From JANMES01 sp038229715 (GTDB lineage Bacteria; Planctomycetota; Phycisphaerae; Tepidisphaerales; Tepidisphaeraceae): DNA of 64,000 nt. The position numbers were made by a program, and so were the translations under genes. Positions 36,913 through 45,553 of the stretch are shown piece by piece. The stretch is from NCBI GenBank assembly GCA_038229715.1, contig JBBROD010000003.1:25090-89089 (forward strand), given 5' to 3'. The notes under the pieces are model-generated. The model saw only the letters and a list, made by a program, of their open reading frames with translations. It was not told the origin of the DNA and made no database searches. Numbering within the stretch: the stretch's first letter is position 1; every line of letters begins with the position of its first letter.

Positions 36913-38088
36913 ATGACCGCAGACCATCCCGTAGCAAAGCTCGCATTGGAAGACGGCACTGTATTCACCGGCAAGGCGTTTGGCGCATCCGGCACGAGTG
37001 AAGGTGAAGTCGTCTTTAACACTTCGATGACCGGATACCAGGAAATCCTCACCGATCCGTCCTACAAGGGGCAGATCGTGACGATGACGTACCCGCTGAT
37101 CGGCAATTACGGCGTTAACACCCAGGACGTGGAGAGCAAGCAGCCGCACGTGGCCGGGTTTATCGTGAAGGAATTGCCGCCGATTTACAGCAACTACCGG
37201 GCGAGCATGAGCCTTTCTGATTACCTCAAAGCCAACAATATCATCGGGATTGAAGGCATTGATACTCGGGCGCTGGTTCGCAAACTGCGGATCAGCGGGG
37301 CGATGCGCGGCATTCTGTCGACGGAAATTCTCGACGACGCCAAGCTGGTGGAAAAAGCACGGTCGGCCGATCAGATGGCCGGGGCGGATTGGGTGCAGGC
37401 GGTCAAGCCTTCGGCAACGTCGGAATGGACGGAGAAGCAGGGCGATTGGTCCTTGGGGCAAGTGGAGCGCGGCGACGGCTTACACGTCGTGGCGATGGAC
37501 TGCGGGGCTAAGTCGAACATTCTGCGACACCTTGCCGAGCGCGGCGTGCGCGTCACAATCGTCCCGCCGGAGACGTCGACCGACGACATCCTCAAGCTCA
37601 AGCCCGACGGTTTGTTCGTCAGCAACGGTCCCGGCGATCCGGCTGTGCTCGATTACGCAGTCAAACCGATCCAAGGCGCACTCGGCAAGGTTCCGATCTT
37701 CGGTATCTGCCTCGGCCATCAGCTGCTCGGCCGGGCGATCGGCGCGACCACCTACAAACTCAAGTTCGGCCACCGTGGCGGAAATCAGCCGGTCCAGAAC
37801 CTCGATACCGGCCGGGTGGAAATCACCAGCCAGAATCACGGCTTTGCGGTCGATCAAAAATCCCTTGAAGCGATGGGCGGCGTCGTGACGCACCTGAACC
37901 TCAACGACGGAACCGTCGAAGGTTTCCGCCATAAAGAACTTCCCGTTTTCAGTGTGCAGTATCACCCTGAAGCATCCCCAGGTCCGCACGATGCGGCGTA
38001 CTTGTTCGATGCGTTCGTCGACATGATGAAAACAAAGAAGCCGCCCACCCGCGAACGTTTAAAAGAGCTCCAGGCGTTACGGACGTGA
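36913..38088 (+). CDS. carA: Carbamoyl-phosphate synthase small subunit
   Basis: 391 residues. The N-terminal CPSase domain includes FNTSMTGYQEILTDPSY, and the C-terminal class I glutamine amidotransferase has the nucleophile in FGICLGHQLLG and the His/Glu pair in QYHPEASPGPHD. It supplies ammonia from glutamine to CarB for arginine and pyrimidine synthesis. carB is not next to it. The start at 36913 (MTADHPVAKLALEDGTVF) fits family alignment memory; a longer frame to 36793 overlaps the toxin. Confidence 0.96.
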   Translation: MTADHPVAKLALEDGTVFTGKAFGASGTSEGEVVFNTSMTGYQEILTDPSYKGQIVTMTYPLIGNYGVNTQDVESKQPHVAGFIVKELPPIYSNYRASMSLSDYLKANNIIGIEGIDTRALVRKLRISGAMRGILSTEILDDAKLVEKARSADQMAGADWVQAVKPSATSEWTEKQGDWSLGQVERGDGLHVVAMDCGAKSNILRHLAERGVRVTIVPPETSTDDILKLKPDGLFVSNGPGDPAVLDYAVKPIQGALGKVPIFGICLGHQLLGRAIGATTYKLKFGHRGGNQPVQNLDTGRVEITSQNHGFAVDQKSLEAMGGVVTHLNLNDGTVEGFRHKELPVFSVQYHPEASPGPHDAAYLFDAFVDMMKTKKPPTRERLKELQALRT

Positions 38089-38419
38089 ACGTCAGGATGG
38101 CAAGTCGGTCTAAACTGCTTTTCGATTTGATATTCGGGAAGGCGCAAAAAAACACGCCAGCGTATCGTTCAGGCGAGGGAGCAGTATGTCGCTCCACTGA
38201 TACTCGCCAACGGATCTGGCGTGAAAAGCCGTCGATCACCATGGTGGATCGACCACTTGCGTATACTTTGCCCATCTTGTCCGACCGTTACAAGCAAAAA
38301 GTGCGGGTTAAAGCAATGTTATTTCAAAGGTTCAGGCCGGTGTAGTATCCATTGCACATTTTGGAGTCGACCAAAAGCCGTGGTAAGCTGCCCGGACACT
38401 GTCTGGAGAAAGCGTCCCA
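38089..38419. other. Intergenic region with a GTCGATC palindrome
   Basis: About 330 bases with no convincing gene. It contains a dyad near 38229-38251 (GTCGATC ... GATCGAC around CCATGG) that could be an operator. A 7-bp imperfect CGCCAG-type dyad flanks it more widely. Confidence 0.4.
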
Positions 38420-39001
38420 ATGAAAAAGAATCTTGTTTTCGCTGTAGCGGCCTTAGCGTTAGCTGGGCTCGTCGGATGTCGTTCGAGCTCGAGCGCGAAA
38501 TATAAGCCCACACCTGTCGTCACTTCGTACGAGTATGCCGGCGCATCCAGTGACAAAATCATAGTGGTGCCGCAGCCGTCGAAGATTGTCGAGTTGACGA
38601 AGCCCGAAGTCTCCACGAACGGCAACAGCGTGGTCGTGTACGGCACGGTTCGGCTGCGTACGGGCAAATACAACCCGGACGCCGTGGTGCGTATCGTCGT
38701 AGTCGACCGTCGAGGAAACGAAGCCGACGAAATTCGAGCTGTACTCAGTGAAACTGACTCGCTCGGCGTGCTCACGTACCGCGCTCATTTCGGCCCGATC
38801 CCGCCGAAGGGGTCGACCGTTCTGCTCAGTTATGACGACTATCTGCCCGTGGCAAATTACGCTTCGACCAACATCGGCTCCGGCGGTGCTGGTACGTCGG
38901 GCGCGGCCGTCAAAAACGGCTCCCAGAATGGCGGCGGCGGCAAGATTTCCAAGCCGACCTACGGCGGTCCAACCAAACAGGGATCGCGCGGTCCGCGATA
39001 G
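38420..39001 (+). CDS. Lipoprotein of unknown function
   Basis: 193 residues. The N-terminal lipoprotein signal is MKKNLVFAVAALALAGLVGC with lipobox LVGC. The body (about 40-150) is a beta-sandwich-like stretch (VVVYGTVRLRTGKYNPDAVVRIVVVDRRG). The C-terminus is Gly/Ser/Lys-rich and likely disordered. No family is recognised. It is monocistronic by spacing, with more than 200 bases to the next gene. Confidence 0.75.
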   Translation: MKKNLVFAVAALALAGLVGCRSSSSAKYKPTPVVTSYEYAGASSDKIIVVPQPSKIVELTKPEVSTNGNSVVVYGTVRLRTGKYNPDAVVRIVVVDRRGNEADEIRAVLSETDSLGVLTYRAHFGPIPPKGSTVLLSYDDYLPVANYASTNIGSGGAGTSGAAVKNGSQNGGGGKISKPTYGGPTKQGSRGPR

Positions 39002-39219
39002 AATCGTCGGGCTGACTGTTAAATAGTCGATTTATCGGACGAAACTGTTCAAAATCGCCAATAACTTTCCACTAACGACGCTGATCTGCGATGGTCTACA
39101 AATCGGTAGCTTAGTCATGGGCTTTGCCGGACGAAGATAGAGTTGTAAAGGTATGATGCAGTCGACGCATCGCGGTGCCGTCGACGTTTGGAACGGCCCG
39201 CGAGCGGCGAGGGTGCAAG
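39002..39219. other. Leader region of the GH-GT fusion gene
   Basis: About 220 bases without a gene; it probably holds the promoter and 5' leader of the exopolysaccharide locus. No clear operator was seen. Confidence 0.35.
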
Positions 39220-41841
39220 ATGAGTCAAGTCATGGATGCGGGGACTCGCATCTCGTCAACTGTTGGTTCGCGCAAGCGCGTGGACCAGCGGGTGTCTAAT
39301 CGTGTGCGCCGCGACGGAAAGTTTTTCCGCCTCGGGACGGAGAAGTTCTACGTCAAAGGCGTCACGTACGGCCCGTTCGAGGCCAACCCGGACGGCGAAC
39401 TGCTCCCCACGCGCGAGCAGGCCGCCAAGGATTTTGCTCAGATCCGTGATTTGGGTGCCAACACCATCCGCATTTATCACACTCCGCCGACGTGGTTTCT
39501 CGATCTGGCGGATTCCAACGGGCTGAAAGTCTTTTTAGATATCGCCTGGCCGAAGAATCTGACGTTTGTTGGCGATGACGAACTCACGCGTATGGCGCAC
39601 GACGCAGTCCGCAGCGCCGCCAAAGCCTGCGGGAATCACCCGGCCGTCTTTGCGCTGAGCGTGGTGAACGAGGTTCCTTCTGACATCGTGCGGTTTGTCG
39701 GAGCGCCGAAGATCGCCGAGTTCGTTGACGAACTGGTGCTCATCGCCAAGGAAGAAGCGCCCGAGTGCCTGGTCACGTTCGCCAACTTCCCGACCACAGA
39801 ATACCTGCAGCCACGCGAAACCGACTTCACCTGCTTCAACGTTTACCTGCACGACAATACCGTCTTCCGCAACTACATGGCCCGCTTGCAAAACATCGCC
39901 GGCGACAAGCCGCTGATGCTTGGCGAATACGGCATTGATACGTCGAAGGAAAAGACCGAAGCACAGCAGGCAGAAATCCTCTCGAACCACGTCAAAGCCG
40001 TGTTCGAAGAAGGGGCAGTCGGCACGTTTATCTTCAGCTACACCGACGACTGGGTCGTCAACGGTTGGCGGATCGACGACTGGAAGTTTGGCATCGTGAA
40101 AGCCGACCGCACGCCCAAGCCGGCGTTCGAGGCGGTGAAAAAAGTCTTCGCCCGCGTCCCGCAGACGGCCGACGACAAACTGCCGCGCGTGAGCGTGATA
40201 ATCTGCTCTTACAACGGTGCGAGTACCGCGCAAACTTGCCTGGCGTCAATGGAAAAGCTGCGGTACTCGGATTTCGAGGTCATCTTCATCGACGATGGCA
40301 GTACGGATAATACGCAGGAGATCGTTGCCAAGTTCCCGTGGGTGCGGAACATCAAGCAGAAAAACATGGGCCTGAGCTACGCCCGCAACGTCGGCATGAA
40401 CGCCGCCACCGGCGAAGTCATCGTCTATACCGACAGCGACTGCGAAGCCGACGAAGATTGGCTGTATTATCTCGCGCTCTCGCTGGTCCGCAGCGGCCAC
40501 AAGGGCATGGGCGGGCCGAACCTGATTCCTGACGAAGGTTCATGGGTAGCCGACTGCGTGGGCCTGAGCCCCGGCGGGCCGACGCACGTGATGATCAACG
40601 ATCGCGAAGCCGAGCACGTGCCCGGCTGCAACATGGCGTTCTACACTTGGGCCGCTAAGGAAGTCGGGGGATTCGATCCGCAATACCGCGCCGCCGGCGA
40701 CGACGTCGATTTCATCTGGCGACTTCAATCCAACGGCCATTCGATCGGATTCTCTCCCGCGGCGCTGGTTTGGCATTACCGCCGCAACACGGTCAAAGCG
40801 TACCTCAAACAGCAGCGCGGCTACGGAACGGCTGAGGCGCTCCTCAAATACAAACATCCCGATCACTTTAACTCCCTTGGCGCGAGCCACTGGCGAGGCA
40901 AAATCTACGGCGGAGAAACGATCGGCGTTCGCACCGGTGGTGACGTGATCTACCACGGCGTGTTCGGCACAGGTTTGTTCCAAACAATCTACCGCCGCCC
41001 GGCCAGTATGCTTGCGGCGATGCTGATGAGCATCGAGTGGCATTTGCTGACCGGCTTCGTGATGGTGCTCGGGCTGGCATTTTGGCCGCTACTGATGCTC
41101 GGCGGGCTGATGTTCTGCGTGCCGATCATCCTTGCGATCGTGGCGGCGATCCAATCGCCCATGCCGCGCCATACCCATACGATGACCCAGCCGCTGATCG
41201 CTTTCCTGCATTGGCGGCAGCCGATTACGCGAGGCTGGGCGCGGTACAGCGTGCGTCTGAAGAACAAGATCATGAAGGGCGACGCCAGCGGCTACCGCCG
41301 ATCGCAAGCCTTGCCGTACGACCAAACCAAACGTAACACGCTCTGCTATTGGAGCATGAGCGACGACCGCATCAAGCTTCTCGAACACATCACCGGCGAA
41401 GTGCAGAAAGCCAGTTGGCGAATGCGCGTCGATAGCGGCTGGAACGATTGGGATCTGGAAATCTACGGCAGCCGCTACACGAAGGTGCGGATCACGACTG
41501 CTTCCGAGCATCACGCGGATGGCCTGCTGACGCGGGTACGGATCGAGCAGCACATGAGCAAGTTCTGCCTGGTGCTACTGATCGCGAGCCTGATGTTCTG
41601 CACGCTGCTGCTGGTACACATCTGGCCGTTCAGCCGGCCGGCGGTGCTTGTGCCGATGGCGGTGCTCGCGATGTACGGCGTGAACCGCACGCGCGTCCGC
41701 ACGCCGATCCTTGGCTTGGTTGACGAAGCTGCAGAGCATGCAGGTTTTATACCCGTCCATCCCAAGCCGGTGATTCAGCCAGCCAAGCCCGTTGCGCACC
41801 CGGAAGTGGACGAAGAAGAGGACGGCCTGGCCCATGTGTAG
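39220..41841 (+). CDS. Glycoside hydrolase-GT2 glycosyltransferase fusion, membrane-bound
   Basis: 873 residues in three parts. Residues about 30-315 form a TIM-barrel glycosidase like GH2/GH5: FYVKGVTYGP, GANTIRIYHTPPTW, the acid/base Glu in SVVNEVPSD (about 152), and the nucleophile candidate in MLGEYGIDTS (about 235). Residues about 320-590 are a GT2 glycosyltransferase: VSVIICSYNGAS, IDDGSTDNTQE, the metal-binding YTDSDCEADEDW, and a downstream QQRGYG. Hydrophobic segments follow near 600-640 and 780-820. The protein probably both elongates and trims or transfers a surface glucan at the inner membrane. The ABC exporter and glycosyltransferase-like genes downstream support export of a polysaccharide or glycoconjugate. 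Confidence 0.88.
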   Translation: MSQVMDAGTRISSTVGSRKRVDQRVSNRVRRDGKFFRLGTEKFYVKGVTYGPFEANPDGELLPTREQAAKDFAQIRDLGANTIRIYHTPPTWFLDLADSNGLKVFLDIAWPKNLTFVGDDELTRMAHDAVRSAAKACGNHPAVFALSVVNEVPSDIVRFVGAPKIAEFVDELVLIAKEEAPECLVTFANFPTTEYLQPRETDFTCFNVYLHDNTVFRNYMARLQNIAGDKPLMLGEYGIDTSKEKTEAQQAEILSNHVKAVFEEGAVGTFIFSYTDDWVVNGWRIDDWKFGIVKADRTPKPAFEAVKKVFARVPQTADDKLPRVSVIICSYNGASTAQTCLASMEKLRYSDFEVIFIDDGSTDNTQEIVAKFPWVRNIKQKNMGLSYARNVGMNAATGEVIVYTDSDCEADEDWLYYLALSLVRSGHKGMGGPNLIPDEGSWVADCVGLSPGGPTHVMINDREAEHVPGCNMAFYTWAAKEVGGFDPQYRAAGDDVDFIWRLQSNGHSIGFSPAALVWHYRRNTVKAYLKQQRGYGTAEALLKYKHPDHFNSLGASHWRGKIYGGETIGVRTGGDVIYHGVFGTGLFQTIYRRPASMLAAMLMSIEWHLLTGFVMVLGLAFWPLLMLGGLMFCVPIILAIVAAIQSPMPRHTHTMTQPLIAFLHWRQPITRGWARYSVRLKNKIMKGDASGYRRSQALPYDQTKRNTLCYWSMSDDRIKLLEHITGEVQKASWRMRVDSGWNDWDLEIYGSRYTKVRITTASEHHADGLLTRVRIEQHMSKFCLVLLIASLMFCTLLLVHIWPFSRPAVLVPMAVLAMYGVNRTRVRTPILGLVDEAAEHAGFIPVHPKPVIQPAKPVAHPEVDEEEDGLAHV

Positions 41842-41860
41842 CCCCGAGCCGAGCGGCGTA

Positions 41861-42029
41861 CTCCCTCGCCCCGGAGGGGAGAGGGCAGGGGTGAGGGGAG
41901 AAGCGTTCAGAGTCGAACGGTTCTCCATCGCTCAAGGCCTCTCCACATCGCAAAATTGGCGGACGGAGCAAATTCGGCGCATCAGCATTCCCCCCTCACC
42001 CCAACCCTCTCCCCGCCGGGGAGAGGGAG
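41861..42029. repeat. 38-bp inverted repeats (CTCCCTC...GAGGGG type)
   Basis: Arms 41861-41898 and 41992-42029 are imperfect reverse complements of the C/G-rich pattern CTCCCTCKCCCCGG with GAGAGGG and GTGAGGGG. They surround about 93 bp. This pattern resembles short interspersed palindromic elements found in many bacterial genomes. A spurious upstream extension of the ABC gene frame runs through the element. Confidence 0.75.
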
Positions 42030-42042
42030 CAAAGGCGCGAGG

Positions 42043-43857
42043 ATGAAAACCTACCGCCGCGCCATGGCGTACTTCCGAGACGATCTGGGGAAGATCGTCC
42101 TGTCCCTCGTCATGATTGGGATCGGCGTCGCCGCTAGTGTTGCTTCTCCACTACCGATGATGGTGTTGTTCGATTCGGTTCTGTTCGGGCAGCACGTTGA
42201 TCGTCTCCCTCATCGCCTGTTCGCTAAAATCGCGCCGACGGACAAAGTCCAGCAAGTGATTCTACTGGCTGCCTTGATGCTTGGGCTACGGCTGGTAGGT
42301 GAACTGCTGCAAATGTTCCAGACGATCATCAGCATCAAGATCGGCTACAACGGCACGCTGCGCGTTCGGCAGGAATTGTTCCGCAAACTGCAGTCGCTGT
42401 CACTGGCATATCATCGCAGCCAGCCGCAGGGAGATGCGATCTATCGACTCAGTTACGACACCAACGGATTCGGCAGCGTACTGAACGTGGTGACCAAAGG
42501 CATTCTGGTTAATACCGTTACGCTGATCTTTATGTCGATTGTCATGTTCAGCTTTAACTGGAAGCTAACGCTGGCGGCGCTCACGGTGGTGCCGGCGCTG
42601 CTGTTCACGATCAAGCATTATGGCAATAAGTTCAAAGTCCTTTACACCAAAAGCTATGAGTACGACTCCAACGTGACGACCGCCATCCAGCGATCGGTCT
42701 CGTCGATCGGCATCGTCCAGGCGTTCGGCCGGGAGAAGGACGAATACGACAACTTCGCCGCCACGCAGGGGAGCAGTTTTCGGTTTAAGATGACGCTGCA
42801 CTGGAACGAAGTGCTCTACTGGCTGTGGCTGGGGACCATCTTCGCCATCGGTTCGGCGGTCATCGTCGGCTACGGCGGGTATCTGGCGTTGACCCAGCCT
42901 GACGTTTTCACGATTGGAATGCTGATGGCGTTTGTCGGGTACCTGTCGCAGTTGTACGCGCCGCTTAGCGCACTGACCGGCACGGGGGCGAGCTTGGCCG
43001 GGGCGATGGCGCAGGTTGATCGCGTGATTGAAGTGCTCGATCGCGATCCGGTAATCAAAGACGCGCCCGACGCGGTGAATCTCCCGAAGAAGTCGCGCAC
43101 GCTTACGTTCGAAGACATCAGTTTCGAGTATCGGGCCGACGCTCCGGTGCTACAGGGCGTCACCTGCAAGATCGAGCCCGGCCAGATGGTGGCGTTCGTC
43201 GGTAGCAGCGGCGTGGGCAAGACCACGCTGCTCAATCTCCTGCCGCGGTTTTACGATCCCACCCGCGGGGCGATGAAGCTGGACGGCATTGATGCCCGCA
43301 AGATCAAAGTGGCCGACCTGCGGAAGCACGTCGCGCTGGTGTTGCAAGACAACGTCATTCTGCCGACGACGGTCGCCGAGAACATCGCTTACGGCCGACC
43401 TGACGCGACGGACGAGCAGATCGCCCACGCCGCCCATTTGGCCGGCGCTGCAGGGTTTATCGAAAAGCTGCAGCACAAGTACGACGAAGCCATCAGCGAA
43501 TCCGGCTCCAACCTGTCCGGCGGGCAGAAGCAGCGGATTAGCATCGCCCGCGCGCTGCTGACCGAAGCGCCGATCATGGTGCTCGACGAGCCGACCAGCG
43601 CCCTCGATCCGCAAAACGAGCAACTGATTACCGAAACCCTCCGTGAACTAAAACGCCAGCGCACCATCATCCTCGTCAGCCATCGGCTGAGCACCGTCGC
43701 CGACTGCGATCAGATATTTGTGATGGACGGCGGGAAGATCGTCGAACACGGCACGCATCAGGATTTGATTTCCATGCGGGGTTTATACTTTTCGATGGCC
43801 AAGCATCAGATGAAGTTGAATGATAATGACGCGGTAGCCGCAGATGAACGCATATGA
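42043..43857 (+). CDS. ABC exporter half-transporter (membrane + ATPase)
   Basis: 604 residues. Six membrane helices lie within residues 1-310 (type I exporter domain), and the ATPase has Walker A VGSSGVGKTTLL, signature LSGGQKQRISIARALL, Walker B IMVLDEPTSALD, and the H-loop SHRLS. MsbA/lipid- or glycan-exporter-like. The start at 42043 after GCGAGG was chosen because upstream sequence is the repeat element. The last residues and the stop codon come from an interspersed inverted repeat. Its place between two sugar-polymer genes suggests export of a glycan or lipid-linked intermediate. Confidence 0.93.
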   Translation: MKTYRRAMAYFRDDLGKIVLSLVMIGIGVAASVASPLPMMVLFDSVLFGQHVDRLPHRLFAKIAPTDKVQQVILLAALMLGLRLVGELLQMFQTIISIKIGYNGTLRVRQELFRKLQSLSLAYHRSQPQGDAIYRLSYDTNGFGSVLNVVTKGILVNTVTLIFMSIVMFSFNWKLTLAALTVVPALLFTIKHYGNKFKVLYTKSYEYDSNVTTAIQRSVSSIGIVQAFGREKDEYDNFAATQGSSFRFKMTLHWNEVLYWLWLGTIFAIGSAVIVGYGGYLALTQPDVFTIGMLMAFVGYLSQLYAPLSALTGTGASLAGAMAQVDRVIEVLDRDPVIKDAPDAVNLPKKSRTLTFEDISFEYRADAPVLQGVTCKIEPGQMVAFVGSSGVGKTTLLNLLPRFYDPTRGAMKLDGIDARKIKVADLRKHVALVLQDNVILPTTVAENIAYGRPDATDEQIAHAAHLAGAAGFIEKLQHKYDEAISESGSNLSGGQKQRISIARALLTEAPIMVLDEPTSALDPQNEQLITETLRELKRQRTIILVSHRLSTVADCDQIFVMDGGKIVEHGTHQDLISMRGLYFSMAKHQMKLNDNDAVAADERI

Positions 43858-43931
43858 ACGCAGATTGAAAGAATTTCTTCGCACCGCTCTTATCGGCGTT
43901 TATCGGCGTATATCGGCGTGCATCTGCGGCT
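43836..43931. repeat. Inverted repeat, family A (copy 2), overlapping a gene end
   Basis: The left arm from 43836 (AGCCGCAGATGAACGCATAT) and the right arm ending at 43931 (ATATCGGCGTGCATCTGCGG plus CT) pair imperfectly. The right arm has an extra decamer, so the unit TATCGGCGTT appears three times. The left arm codes for the C-terminal residues and the TGA stop of the ABC exporter; the element ends 8 bases before the next start. Confidence 0.75.
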
Positions 43932-43938
43932 AAAAACT

Positions 43939-45183
43939 ATGATCTCTCCGCATAAAAAACTTCGCATCATCGTTTCCGGCATGGTCGGGCAGTTTCCACT
44001 CGGCGGGGTGGCGTGGGATTATTTCCACTACTGCCTCGGGCTGCACCAGCTTGGGCATGATGTGTACTATCACGAAGACACGTTTCTTTGGCCGAACAAT
44101 CCGAAGCTGGGTTATCCGTGTGACGACGCGAGCTACACAGTCGAGTTTATCAGCAACTTCTTCAACACTTACGCACCGGGGCTGGCAGGCAAGTGGCACT
44201 ATCGGCTGCTGCGTAAAGATTCGTACGGCATGACGAAAGAGGCGTTCGACGAAATCGCCCGAACGGCCGACGTGTTTTTGAATGTATCGGGGGCCAGCTT
44301 TCTGCCCGATAAACTCAACCCCAAATGCGTCAAGGTCTTCATGGACACCGATCCGGGCTATAACCAGATTGTGATGAGCGAAAAGCCGACCTGGGCCGAG
44401 GGCGTCGAAGGGTGGAGGGCGGGAATCGTCGCGCACGATCGGTTTCTGACCTATGCAGAGAACATGTACGCGGATGACTGCATCCTGCCGCGCCTCGATA
44501 TCGACTGGCGGCCGACGCGGTGCATCGCGACGCTGCCGGAGTGGAAATCGATCAAGGATGCTCCGCCACCAGCGGATGCGCCGTTCTCCACGATCATGAG
44601 TTGGAGCTACTACAATGGCCCGCTCATGTACAAAGGTGTGGCGTACGAGCAAAAAGCCCCGGAGTTCGAGAAGTTTTATGATCTTCCACAGAAGGTCGAC
44701 GTGCCGTTGCTCCTTGCGGTGACGGGTTACCGTCAGCCGGCCGACAATATCCGTCAGGCAGGTTGGAAGCTCGTGCAGGGGACCGACATCTCGCTGACGG
44801 CCGCCCAGTACTACAAGTTCATCGGCGACTCGGCTGGCGAGTGGTCGATCGCGAAAAACACATTCGTTGGCACGCGCAGCGGCTGGTTCAGTTGCCGAAC
44901 CGCCTGCTATTTGGCCGGAGGTCGGCCGGCAGTGGTGCAGGAAACCGGCTGGTCGAAATACATCCCAAGCGGCGAAGGGCTGTTTGCATTCCGCACGATG
45001 GAAGAAGCGGTCGACGGGCTCAACCGGATCAAGGCTGATCCTGCGCGGCACCGCGCGGCCGCTTATGAAGTGGCGCGGGAATATCTCGCGGCGGACAAGG
45101 TGCTTCCGCCGATGTTGGAGGCGATCTTCGCCTCGACCGCCGGTGCGCCGGGAACTCTCCCGCCCATGAAATCGTCGCGTTGA
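43939..45183 (+). CDS. Glycosyltransferase-like protein (GT-B type)
   Basis: 414 residues. The N-terminus (LRIIVSGMVGQFPLGGVAWDYFHYCLGLHQLGHDVYYHED) has the Rossmann-like start of GT-B glycosyltransferases. The C-terminal half contains FIGDSAGEWSIAKNTFVGTRSGWFSCRTACYLAGGRPAVVQETG, the nucleotide-sugar-binding type block with the late Gly-rich and E-x-G elements. No signal peptide. Donor and acceptor are unknown. It follows the ABC exporter after a repeat element and may add a sugar in the same pathway. Confidence 0.75.
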   Translation: MISPHKKLRIIVSGMVGQFPLGGVAWDYFHYCLGLHQLGHDVYYHEDTFLWPNNPKLGYPCDDASYTVEFISNFFNTYAPGLAGKWHYRLLRKDSYGMTKEAFDEIARTADVFLNVSGASFLPDKLNPKCVKVFMDTDPGYNQIVMSEKPTWAEGVEGWRAGIVAHDRFLTYAENMYADDCILPRLDIDWRPTRCIATLPEWKSIKDAPPPADAPFSTIMSWSYYNGPLMYKGVAYEQKAPEFEKFYDLPQKVDVPLLLAVTGYRQPADNIRQAGWKLVQGTDISLTAAQYYKFIGDSAGEWSIAKNTFVGTRSGWFSCRTACYLAGGRPAVVQETGWSKYIPSGEGLFAFRTMEEAVDGLNRIKADPARHRAAAYEVAREYLAADKVLPPMLEAIFASTAGAPGTLPPMKSSR

Positions 45184-45230
45184 ATTAGAGCATCGCGCCT
45201 TTTGTCGTAGCGGGATAGTGACGGTTTGTC

Positions 45231-45312
45231 GTCATCCTGAGGTACTCCGAAGGATCTCGTATGTCGAAAAGCTGCTCGCAATCCGAGATCCTTCGGTGTA
45301 CCTCAGGATGAC
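45231..45312. repeat. 29-bp inverted repeats (GTCATCCTGAGG type)
   Basis: Arms 45231-45259 and 45284-45312 are reverse complements in 28 of 29 positions (outer end GTCATCCTGAGG), with a 24-bp spacer. It is a MITE-like element of a pattern seen in many bacterial genomes. It lies between the glycosyltransferase stop and a convergent small gene, so it could end transcription from both sides. Confidence 0.8.
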
Positions 45313-45352
45313 GAATTCTGAGCCTGCACGCTATTTCGAAATGCTCACTGCG

Positions 45353-45511
45353 CTAGTGATTGGTGTTTTTTTGCGTCGGCTCGGCGGCTGTGGCTTCGAG
45401 TTGCTTGCGGGCTTGGATTTCGTTGATCTGGCGTAGCCGCTCGCCGCCGAACACCGAGAGCATCGACCAAACGCCAACGACAGTGAAAGAGATCAAAACC
45501 CAGGTCATCAC
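45353..45511 (-). CDS. 52-residue membrane protein
   Basis: The reverse strand from a GTG-ATG pair (45511/45508) to TAG at 45353 reads MMTWVLISFTVVGVWSMLSV, then a charged amphipathic tail (GGERLRQINEIQARKQLEAT) and a polar end. One membrane helix with a helical cytoplasmic tail is predicted. It lies 42 bases downstream of fmt on the same strand and is probably co-transcribed with def-fmt. No family is recognised. Confidence 0.6.
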   Translation of the reverse strand: MMTWVLISFTVVGVWSMLSVFGGERLRQINEIQARKQLEATAAEPTQKNTNH

Positions 45512-45553
45512 TCTGACTATCGGCCAGAACCAGCGTGGGGCTGCAAGAGTGGA

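Noticed and set aside
41956..42042. Upstream extension of the ABC exporter
   Set aside because: These codons are the right arm of an interspersed inverted repeat; the ATG at 42043 has a ribosome site and fits the family start.
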